From contig JAKZAP010000007.1 in assembly GCA_023053575.1 (NCBI GenBank), positions 19,617,464 to 19,681,463 of the forward strand: a DNA stretch of 64,000 bases. The letters are read 5' to 3'. The translations under genes and the position numbers were made by a program. The DNA is from Branchinecta lynchi. Taxonomy: Eukaryota; Arthropoda; Branchiopoda; Anostraca; Branchinectidae. The notes under the pieces are model-generated. The model worked only from the letters and a program-made list of their open reading frames with translations, made no database searches and was not told the origin of the DNA. The number at the start of each line of letters is the position of its first letter. Within the stretch, counting starts at the first letter, position 1. Shown here one piece after another: positions 21,497-28,900 of the stretch.

Positions 21497-22327
21497 TTAG
21501 AAATATTTTTTATATATTGAATTGTAATTTCTCTTCGTAAGAAATTTATTTCGCATTAACGAATCCAAAATATCAATAGCTTCATTTCTCACCTCATCAG
21601 ATGTATTTCCGTTTACTCTGCTACCTATCAAAGTGTATAGTTTTGAAATCATTTCATCACAATTCATAAATATTCCAGTTCCTTGTTGTCTGATAAAGGG
21701 TATACTAGATTGAATTTTTTTTAATCTATCCTTATAGTCTTGTATAAATAAAATAATTTGATCATACTTACTAGAACTATAACTTTTACTTTTCAGACCA
21801 CCATAACTTTGACTTATAGATGTTAAATAATTCAGAGCCCCATCTATTTCGTTATGATGCTTAAGGTAATAATGAGGCATTTTAAAATAATTATCGGTAC
21901 CATTCCAGTCATCTTTATATTTTAAATTAATTTGATTTAATAATTCCACATCAATATTTAAGTTTAGATTTACGTCATATGGTTGTTCTAGATTGGGTTC
22001 TATAGCAGGAGTGGGAGCTCGACTCGATTCCTCTGAATTAGTGGTCTGTAAAGCTGTTTTAAATGTATCACCTAATCTGACAAACCGTCTTCTCGAATTA
22101 TTATCACCTTCCTGTAGTTTATTAATGATCGTTTCAGCATTCTCTTGTAATTTTTTGATGGTATCTTTAGTGTTTTCTTTTTGTGCTATAATAACTGGAG
22201 CGTTTAACTCTGAAGCATATTCCCGAAATCCTGCCTTCTCCATCTCATTTTGTTGAACCTTTCTTCTCTGAACTTCTCTGTTCTTCACTATATCCGATAA
22301 AATATCACTCAAGCGTCTTGAATCCAT
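21497..22327 (-). CDS. Coiled-coil virion-associated protein (Polinton-type, unnamed)
   Basis: The 276-residue protein has a charged N-terminal half rich in Glu, Lys and Gln that should form coiled coil (about 10-80), a Ser/Thr/Pro linker (93-115), and a C-terminal domain with RQQGTGIF at 213-220 followed by NCDEMISKLYTLIGSRVNGN. Proteins with a GTG-I-F segment and a GN-containing helical tail occur in this position in Polinton/adintovirus genomes; their function is not established. QQGTG (214-218) fits a protease cleavage pattern, so it may be a processed core or cement protein. The start is at TATATAAATG. Confidence 0.7.
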   Translation of the reverse strand: MDSRRLSDILSDIVKNREVQRRKVQQNEMEKAGFREYASELNAPVIIAQKENTKDTIKKLQENAETIINKLQEGDNNSRRRFVRLGDTFKTALQTTNSEESSRAPTPAIEPNLEQPYDVNLNLNIDVELLNQINLKYKDDWNGTDNYFKMPHYYLKHHNEIDGALNYLTSISQSYGGLKSKSYSSSKYDQIILFIQDYKDRLKKIQSSIPFIRQQGTGIFMNCDEMISKLYTLIGSRVNGNTSDEVRNEAIDILDSLMRNKFLTKRNYNSIYKKYF

Positions 22328-22343
22328 TTATATACAACTAATT

Positions 22344-22901
22344 TTATTTCATAATAAATTTTGAAAGATCTTTTTCATAAAACCCTCCTTGAATTAATTC
22401 CCCACTTTTGTCAGATATTTCATAAGTAATGGGAATGGTAGGTCTGATGGTTGCTATCTGAAATACTTCATCCGTATAATTAGGTAAATATCCTTTATCG
22501 AAAATACTTTTTTCTTTTTTAATTCTGACTAAATCCCCTACTTTTACGTTTCCTGTGATTTTGTAGTCATCTACTGGAGGAAACAGAGCACTAAAAACCT
22601 TTTTCTGATTAACCTTTTTACTAGCATCCACTGGTTTCATTTGTATTGATCGGTGATACGAGTTATTATAATTACTCACAAATAAAGGTAAAATATCAAT
22701 CCAATTAGTAGTGCTATTGTGAGTGAAATATTTCCATAGCTTTTCTTTTAGCGTTCTATTGAACCGTTCAACGATTTGTGCTTTCAATTCGCTTTCAGAT
22801 GCAAACCAGTGTATGCCGTTATTTTTCAAAAAAGTTTGAACATTTCTCATCACCAATTCTTTACCTTTATCAGTTTGTAGTTCTTTCTTTAAATATAACA
22901 C
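22344..22901 (-). CDS. INT: Integrase, C-terminal part (frame-broken)
   Basis: This frame carries the second half of an rve-superfamily integrase: the catalytic Asp in LQTDKGKEL (residue 11), the catalytic Glu in KAQIVERFNRTL (residue 45), about 34 residues apart, and an SH3-like C-terminal DNA-binding region with GDLVRIKKEKSIFDKGYLPNY. It overlaps the N-terminal part by 32 nt in another frame (+1 relative to it), with no ATG; the apparent start is a GTG inside the domain. It cannot be expressed alone as an active enzyme. The stop lies 16 nt before the 276-residue gene's box. Confidence 0.9.
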   Translation of the reverse strand: MLYLKKELQTDKGKELVMRNVQTFLKNNGIHWFASESELKAQIVERFNRTLKEKLWKYFTHNSTTNWIDILPLFVSNYNNSYHRSIQMKPVDASKKVNQKKVFSALFPPVDDYKITGNVKVGDLVRIKKEKSIFDKGYLPNYTDEVFQIATIRPTIPITYEISDKSGELIQGGFYEKDLSKFIMK

Positions 22902-23304
22902 TGAATGCTTTTATTATTTCAGCACCCGTTTTGTCTTTCAGAGGGATAGACCAAGCATATTTACTAAAGCAATCAATAACAGTTAAAATGTAATTTGTTT
23001 TATTATTTTCTTTTTTATATTTCTGCATGTCAACTAAATCAGCTTGCCATTGCTCATCAACATAGTGAACATACACTCGCCTCCTTTCAAAGTTATGATA
23101 GGAAGGTTTGTGTAACGTATACACATTCTCATTTTGCAACACATTTTTTATTTTATCCTTGGAAACCTTAACACCATTTTCTTTTAATTTTCTGTGAATA
23201 TCATCCACACCTGAATAATTAGAATAATACGTCTTTAAAATATCTGTTTCTGCGTTGAGGTTTTTTTTAAAAAGCGATTTTTCCTCGATCCGCAAATAAC
23301 ACAA
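22870..23304 (-). CDS. INT: Integrase, N-terminal and catalytic-core start (frame-broken)
   Basis: It contains a helical region ending in NVYTLHKPSYHNFERRR (about 60-75), typical of Polinton integrases, then the catalytic Asp in WQADLVDM (residue 89) and the structural DCFSKYAW strand. The frame stops at 22870 before the rest of the core. The only start is a TTG at 23304, with no TAAATG box, so translation must come from the zinc-ribbon frame upstream by frameshifting, or the gene has suffered an indel. This enzyme would insert the element and create the 6-bp duplication. As sequenced, the gene looks inactive. Confidence 0.88.
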   Translation of the reverse strand: MCYLRIEEKSLFKKNLNAETDILKTYYSNYSGVDDIHRKLKENGVKVSKDKIKNVLQNENVYTLHKPSYHNFERRRVYVHYVDEQWQADLVDMQKYKKENNKTNYILTVIDCFSKYAWSIPLKDKTGAEIIKAFSVIFKERTTN

Positions 23305-23402
23305 TTCCCTTTCAGCATTGGAACATTATTTTTTTGTGACACTGCCTTAAACATTGATTCAGTGTCAGTGCTCTTTTTACATTTCATACAATAAATCTCC
23401 AT
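23235..23402 (-). CDS. Zinc-ribbon N-terminal segment preceding integrase
   Basis: A 55-codon frame starts at a CTAATAAATG box. It has CxxC at residues 5-8 and CxxC at 34-37, with a KG-N-C-x-x-CG arrangement matching the small zinc-ribbon domain (DUF5679-like) found in Polinton and related virus genomes. It overlaps the integrase frame by 70 nt and ends with a stop at 23235. The overlap contains eight A residues on the coding strand (23261-23268). It is probably the true N-terminus of the integrase gene, or a separate small DNA-binding protein. It was too short for routine gene calling. Confidence 0.75.
   Translation of the reverse strand: MEIYCMKCKKSTDTESMFKAVSQKNNVPMLKGNCVICGSRKNRFLKKTSTQKQIF
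23261..23268 (-). promoter_or_regulatory. Candidate -1 frameshift site in zinc ribbon/integrase overlap
   Basis: On the coding strand the zinc-ribbon frame reads TTA AAA AAA ACC here. That places an A-AAA-AAA heptamer exactly in the phase needed for -1 slippage, and a -1 shift leads into the integrase frame. The alternative is a 1-nt loss in the A run by mutation or sequencing error. Confidence 0.4.
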
Positions 23403-23419
23403 TTATTAGAAAACAATTT

Positions 23420-23764
23420 TTATAAACGAAAAGCTACCAACTTCATTTTGCGCTGGATGTAGGAAATACAGTGAAGTCCACAGTTTAATTCATCTATATT
23501 TTGAACAGCAAGATTTTCATAAGCTATTTTTTTCTTTGAAGTTCTTAGATATTTAATTATTTCTTTTCCTGGGGGAACACCGAAAGAATCAAAAAATTCT
23601 ACATGGGGGTATTCAGGTAGATTACAATAGGCAACCCAATGTGTTCCAGGCATTCCACGTTTGTCATAGTTGATTACACCACATTCCGAATCGTTTATAT
23701 GTTTGGGTAGCGTATCTAAAGAGAACACACCTCTAAACTGTGGTATATCCCCTAATGCATCCAT
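23420..23764 (-). CDS. PRO: Adenain-like cysteine protease
   Basis: The catalytic residues of adenovirus-type proteases are present: His42 in GTHWVAY, Asp59 in FFDSFG, Gln88 and Cys95 in NCGLHC. His to acid is 17 residues and Gln to Cys is 7, the classic adenain spacing. It would mature virion proteins, and candidate sites occur in neighbouring genes. The first ATG (23764) lacks a TAAATG box. The frame is open further upstream to about 23833 and encodes PLTNFDI just before the Met, which looks like the family's conserved N-terminus. The real start may therefore lie upstream, be non-AUG, or depend on a -1 shift from the overlapping AT-hook gene. Confidence 0.9.
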   Translation of the reverse strand: MDALGDIPQFRGVFSLDTLPKHINDSECGVINYDKRGMPGTHWVAYCNLPEYPHVEFFDSFGVPPGKEIIKYLRTSKKKIAYENLAVQNIDELNCGLHCISYIQRKMKLVAFRL

Positions 23765-23787
23765 AATATCAAAATTGGTTAGAGGTC

Positions 23788-24339
23788 CTACTTTACTTTT
23801 GCTTCTTTTTTGATGTCCCCGTTTTTTGACTTCCTAGGCCTTCCACGTACCCCATTACCCACAACTTTTTGTGTTCCTGGAAGTGTAAGCGCTCCACCGG
23901 TGTTAACATCATCGGTTTTCTTCTTAGGTCTACCACGTACACCATTACCGGTAACTTTTTGTGTTCCAGGAAGTTTTAGCGCACCACCTGTGTTGGTCAT
24001 TTTATCCATAATTTTCTTACCAGCGAATGTACCCAAAGCAGCAGCACCACTTGTTAAAGCTGCCTTACCAAGGGTAATTGCTAGCGGTATTAAAAATGGA
24101 AGTAATCCACCTTTTTGAATCGCTTCTCTCATCTGCTTGTATGATACATCAATATCACAACCCTTATTATTCATTTTACAGGTTTCAATTTTATCAAAAA
24201 GTAACTTAACTGGTTCTCGTTCATTTTGTCTACTATGACTAACACGTATCTGACATTTTTGTTTAGCATCAAAGCATTTCTTCAGCTTTCCTTTCTGAAG
24301 CTTTGACAAATAAACTGTATACTCCATTGTTTCAACCAT
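23788..24339 (-). CDS. Hydrophobic virion protein with two AT-hooks
   Basis: The 183-residue protein starts at CTAATAAATG. The N-terminal region (1-75) resembles a helical domain found in Polinton/adintovirus proteins that precede a KGG-hydrophobic segment. Residues 77-107 (GGLLPFLIPLAITLGKAALT and onward) are a hydrophobic, Gly/Ala-rich membrane-active-like stretch. The C-terminal tail is a tandem duplication with a 30-residue period (about 116-141 and 146-170), each copy NTGGAL-LPGTQKV-GNGVRGRP followed by basic residues. RGRP with flanking Lys/Arg is the AT-hook core, which binds the minor groove of AT-rich DNA. A genome-condensing core protein is the likely role; QKGG and NTGG may be protease sites. 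Confidence 0.8.
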   Translation of the reverse strand: MVETMEYTVYLSKLQKGKLKKCFDAKQKCQIRVSHSRQNEREPVKLLFDKIETCKMNNKGCDIDVSYKQMREAIQKGGLLPFLIPLAITLGKAALTSGAAALGTFAGKKIMDKMTNTGGALKLPGTQKVTGNGVRGRPKKKTDDVNTGGALTLPGTQKVVGNGVRGRPRKSKNGDIKKEAKVK

Positions 24340-24369
24340 TTATTAGGGAATAAATTTATCTTATAAAAT

Positions 24370-24993
24370 TTATTTACCAGCCATCATTTTTTCTATTCTG
24401 GTAACGAATGGTTTGTCAACAGGTTTTATCTCTAGCTCTAGAAGCCTTTTTAAAATATTTACTACTGCTCTTTCAATATTATCGATACGAGTTTTTTGAC
24501 CAGCAATCTTTCCTTCAGTTATACCGTTATGGGTGTGTTGCCCAAGAAGCTTTTTGTCATAATCTAAAAGATTCATAGTTAACGTTGCTAAATTAACAGC
24601 ATCATTTTTGTTTCTAGGGTTTTGAACATTTGTTATCAATTTGTTCTCAGCATCAATTTCTTTCTCATTAACTCGAATTATTTCTTTTACAAATAACCCT
24701 TTATCATTAATCCTTACCAATAAATTTTTAGGAGAATCATGTACCGCAGTTAATCTGTTGATATCTTCGCTAAAATACTGATTTATCCCCACTTGTTGTG
24801 CGGTAATTTCTTCTTTAAATTGATTCAGAATAATAGTCATGGATCTGAAACTAATAGCGTCCTGGTCAGCTTTCGCATCCCCTAACATAATAATTCTCTT
24901 ACCTTGTAGGTTAATATTACCGTTGTCATCAGTAACTCTCTTTTCATTCGATTCGTTACTAACCTTTTTTCCAACACTACCAAATTTATTCAT
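24370..24993 (-). CDS. Fibre-like protein with stalk-type repeats
   Basis: The 207-residue protein starts at TATAATAAATG. Two segments (about 25-52 and 113-140) share the pattern N-x-I-x-x-V/L-x-x-P/A-x-x-x-x-DA(V/I)-x-x-x-x-M (GKRIIMLGDAKADQDAISFR, and ENKLITNVQNPRNKNDAVNL). This 'N..I.N......DAV' signature is typical of trimeric fibre and tail-fibre stalks in phages and large viruses. The C-terminal region (165-205) should form a coiled coil. It lies between ATPase and AT-hook genes. A role as vertex fibre or attachment protein is inferred from the repeats; no receptor-binding head is recognisable. Confidence 0.65.
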   Translation of the reverse strand: MNKFGSVGKKVSNESNEKRVTDDNGNINLQGKRIIMLGDAKADQDAISFRSMTIILNQFKEEITAQQVGINQYFSEDINRLTAVHDSPKNLLVRINDKGLFVKEIIRVNEKEIDAENKLITNVQNPRNKNDAVNLATLTMNLLDYDKKLLGQHTHNGITEGKIAGQKTRIDNIERAVVNILKRLLELEIKPVDKPFVTRIEKMMAGK

Positions 24994-25009
24994 TTATTAT
25001 AGAAATAAA

Positions 25010-25687
25010 TTATCCGGTAAATTTTTCAAAGTTTTTCCTGTACTTAAGGGTTTTATCTTTTATTTTTAAATCTATGAAGAAAAAACCGTAGCCCTTGGTT
25101 GCAGCCTCGAATTGTTTGAGAAATTTTTCATTGTCTATACTGGAGACATGGCTTTGTCTTATTAATTTTACTTCTTTTGGATTAGAACACTGAAAGAATG
25201 CAAAATAATTGCACTGGAGCCTTACCACCTTTGGCGTTTTATGATAGCTCTGTGACAAGTAAATAATTGAAGCATTTTTCTTTCTTCCTCTTATGAATAA
25301 ATCTTCTATTTTCTTCTGGTCTTTTTCAGTGACAAAATCGTCAAAGATAATCAAGTTTTGGTACTCAGGGTCTAAGTCGTCAACATCGACAATATCATCA
25401 AGATTGTTACTTACTGTTAAGACTTTCGATTTGCATTGTGACTCCAAAGTGGTTAAATTGGTTATAAGGTCTTGATATTTATCTTCTTCAAGATCTTTAG
25501 CATACAAGTATATTCGGTTGAAACTAAGATATTCATAAATTAAATTCAAGAGTAAATTGGTTTTTCCTGTTCCAGAACTTCCACAAATTAATAATCTAAA
25601 TGGCCACTGAGGTGCAAGGTCGTGCTTATTCTGATAAGTGTTCTTTTCACTAAAATCATAGACTTTGATTGGAGCCTTTTCATTCAT
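25010..25687 (-). CDS. ATP: Genome-packaging ATPase (FtsK/HerA type)
   Basis: The 225-residue protein has Walker A GSSGTGKT (36-43), Walker B NLIIFDDF (111-118) and a sensor-like IIYLSQSY (141-148), followed by the conserved region with QCNYFAFFQC. This is the A32-type packaging ATPase that pumps DNA into the capsid in Polintons, adintoviruses and NCLDVs. The start is at CTAAATAAATG. Upstream lies a 250-bp array of about 13 copies of a 20-bp repeat separating it from the polymerase gene, the only large gap among the minus-strand genes. The assignment is firm. Confidence 0.95.
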   Translation of the reverse strand: MNEKAPIKVYDFSEKNTYQNKHDLAPQWPFRLLICGSSGTGKTNLLLNLIYEYLSFNRIYLYAKDLEEDKYQDLITNLTTLESQCKSKVLTVSNNLDDIVDVDDLDPEYQNLIIFDDFVTEKDQKKIEDLFIRGRKKNASIIYLSQSYHKTPKVVRLQCNYFAFFQCSNPKEVKLIRQSHVSSIDNEKFLKQFEAATKGYGFFFIDLKIKDKTLKYRKNFEKFTG

Positions 25688-25732
25688 TTATTTAGGAAGA
25701 ATTTTTCATTATAAGATTTACTTGAGTATTTT

Positions 25733-25999
25733 AAGTATATACTTGGATTTATTAAGTAGGTACTTGAAGTTTTGAAGTGGGTACTTGAATTTTTTAAGTA
25801 GGTACTTGAATTTTTTAAGTAGGTACTTGAAGTTTTTAAGTAGGTACTTGATTTTTTAAGTAGGGACTTGATTTTTTTAAGTAGGTACTTGATTTTTTTA
25901 AGTAGGTACTTGATTTTTTAAGTAGGGACTTGATTTTTTTAAGTAGGTACTTGATTTTTTTAAGTAGGTACTTGAAGTTTTTAAGTAGGTACTTGAATT
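25733..25999 (+). repeat. About 13 tandem copies of AAGTAGGTACTTGATTTTTT
   Basis: Units of 19-22 bp share AAGTAGGTACTTGA followed by a T run. Variants include AAGTAGGGACTTGA and AAGTGGGTACTTGA, and the first unit is AAGTATATACTTGG. AAGTA..TACTT makes each unit a short inverted repeat. The array fills the spacer between the polymerase stop and the ATPase gene. It could serve as promoter/enhancer for the ATPase and downstream virion genes, as a replication element, or as a transcription terminator region. Confidence 0.9.
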
Positions 26000-28900
26000 T
26001 AATGTTTATAACCTAAAGGTAAAGTGTGTATTTTATCGCTTGTTACTATCCTTTTATCATCCTTAGGATCTAACGCTTTTTTATTCTGTTCTTCTAGAAA
26101 CATATTGTGCTTGTATGATCTTAAGTTGTACTGGGTTATAGAAAGGTTTTCCGTTTTACCAAACAGTACATCCTTATAGTTTTGAATCGTAATTTCATCT
26201 TTAACGATATTGGTTTTTATTCCTTTCAGTTTTTTGCTAGCTTTTGAAGGGTCTTGGTTGTCCTTTAAATAAGCATATACTTTTGATCGTAATCCAACAA
26301 ATTCTGTCATAACCTGTCCACCTAATTCATCTTTCATCATTCCTATCACTTTCTTATTTACACTAGGAAACCTATACGGATTATCTTTCGCATAATCAGA
26401 TGTATCGAACCTCTCATTCAAATCCTGTTTGATATCTTGATAAAAATCTTCAGTTCTAATATCATATATGAAAGAATCAGTGTCCATATAACACAAATCA
26501 ATTTTATCTCCATATTTAGGCTTCATATAATCATAATGGAATTCATACATCAATAACTTGGATAGTTCCAATACAGCAAAGCCGATATACATTGGTTTGT
26601 CTAGTTTTATCTTTTCCTTCGACATTCTTGCCACTGAAAAGTTTTCACTAAAAATTATTTCAGATTTAAAGTTGGGCTTCTTTATTATTTTTTCTCTTGT
26701 TTCATTATCCGTTATTATTTCCATATCCGCTCGCTTCCTTACGTTTTCCATAGTTTTTCCAAAGCAAGCATTATTCATAAGCTTAAAGAAATCCTTCTCA
26801 AAATCATTTGTACCTTTAGTTCTAAGTGCTGTGTTGTGGTCTATATATCCTTTTAAGTAAGCACTTTCAGTGAATCCTAGTATTCTGTGTACTCTTTTCA
26901 ATATCAAGCCTTTTTGTAAATAAAATTCTAGATTCCTGTGGTGAACTACATAGTTGGTTTTATCTAATACTGTGGTACATAGCTTACCGTTAAAGTGTTC
27001 GGGTGCTAATGGTAAATCCTTGTGTAATTCGTGTAGTTCTTTTGGATATTCTAAATCTACCTCATATATAGCACCCACATCTTGTCTCACCGACTTAATC
27101 GTAATCACCGAATTGATATGACTTTTCAGATGGTTGTAATACTCGATTGATTCGTATTCATTCCTTTCTTTCAAATCATCCGGTATGGAAATGAATTGGA
27201 AATCATTCGCTGGTAAATTCTGCGACATCGCCCACCCATATAAATTATTAGCGTCTAAATACATTAAATAATTAGATGGTTTATGCTTATTATAATCACT
27301 TGTATATTTATTATTTGCTTTTGCGTATCTTTTTATACATTGGGATACACCACCTCTTATTCCTTTTTCTATAAAGGTATACATGTCTTCCTTTGAGAAT
27401 AACGGCAAGTCTACTTTCGAATGCTTTAGGAAAGCATCCCATGTTAGTCCTGGAGCTGAGAAGTAATGAAGTGGATCCAGATCATAATTATGTATACAAA
27501 CGTTCCTGAAATTCTCCACAACATCTGATAGAATTAACACATCACTTTTTAGGTACAACTTGGTATAATCAAGTAAAGTTTCACAGTTAAATTGCTTCCA
27601 TATAGATACCGCTCTTTTATAATCACTTTTGTCAATACCTTTCCCCGTCAACCTAGAATAAAAGCTTTCTATTGGTGGTAACTTTGCACATTTCATTTTA
27701 TCGAAACTATCTACGAATTCATAGGGATACACCCCTTTTTTAATTATTTCTTTGAATTCATCGTCATTTTTGAAGCTGTTAGATGTGTACTTGAAATTCT
27801 GTCTTAGATGATTACAAGGTACTTTGCAATCACATGTTGCTAAATTTGCTGATAGTTTGTCTAAAGATGAAGCCATAAATCTAATTGAATCTATAAACCG
27901 CATCTCATATTTTATTTCCGTATCCGCTTTTGTAATACTTATTGATTTCGAGAATGAGATGAAACTTTCTGCACTTTCAAAAATTCCGTTATCAGGTATC
28001 AATTCTCTAACAAACAGATGGGAATCATATTTAGATAAATTATGCATTACTACAGGGATATGCTTGGGAATCCTGTATTTCATATTACATTCAGCATGAG
28101 CAAATCCCCTATCTTCTCCTGTCATGTGGTCGTGATCAAAGTGAGGATTTTCAGTAATTTCAGTTGTACAGATGTGACAAGTCTTATTCATTAGATTTTT
28201 CCATTTTTCGGTAATTTCTGCATTGGTATAAGTATGGTTTCTTTGTCTGCTTTCATATTTGTTTGCAATTTCTGTGGATACTTTTGTAACGGTTTTAACA
28301 AAATGTTTTGCAGCGTCTTCACCGAAATAGTCATAGTATTTGTTCTGGTTTGTATCAAAGGAACAGCATACCTGAAATGCGTAAGCAAATGGTTTCTGTT
28401 TGGCCACTTTTATTGTTTTCTTCCCATGTACTTGATTGTACTCTTCATTATAAGACTCAAAGTCGGCTATTATGCAATAAGGTACTTTCATTTGTTTTGC
28501 AATACTTCTATATTGTATACTTGAACCTTCAGGAGGCATTATTATATCAGGATCTTCGCAATTATTTTTACTTTCATGTTTTTCAAAGTGTTCTTCTTTT
28601 GTAAAATGCCTTCCGCAAAAAGTGCATAGGTATGTCTTTGTTTTATTTTTAGAGATTTGACTACCAACTAATCTGCTCAGATCCTTTACCAGTACATAAT
28701 GATTATCGAAATATAATAAATTAATAACATGTTTAGCAGTTTTCCCATTGATTGTACTTTTTAGTATATGACTTCTGATAATTTTCTCTTTTTCAATTTG
28801 AAATAAACAAATCTTAATGTTGTATCTATTTTCAAATTTGTGTATATCTTTACTATCCATTGGGAAGTTGGTAACCCCTTCGAAATCAAATTCGTTCTCG

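Noticed and set aside
25733..25999. Relationship between the Polinton 20-bp array (AAGTAGGTACTT) and the foldback arrays (GAGTACTTGAC)
   Set aside because: They share only a short GTACTTGA-type word that can arise by chance; unit length and the remaining sequence differ.
28191..28604. Frames on either strand inside the polymerase gene
   Set aside because: They are shadows of the polymerase reading frame.
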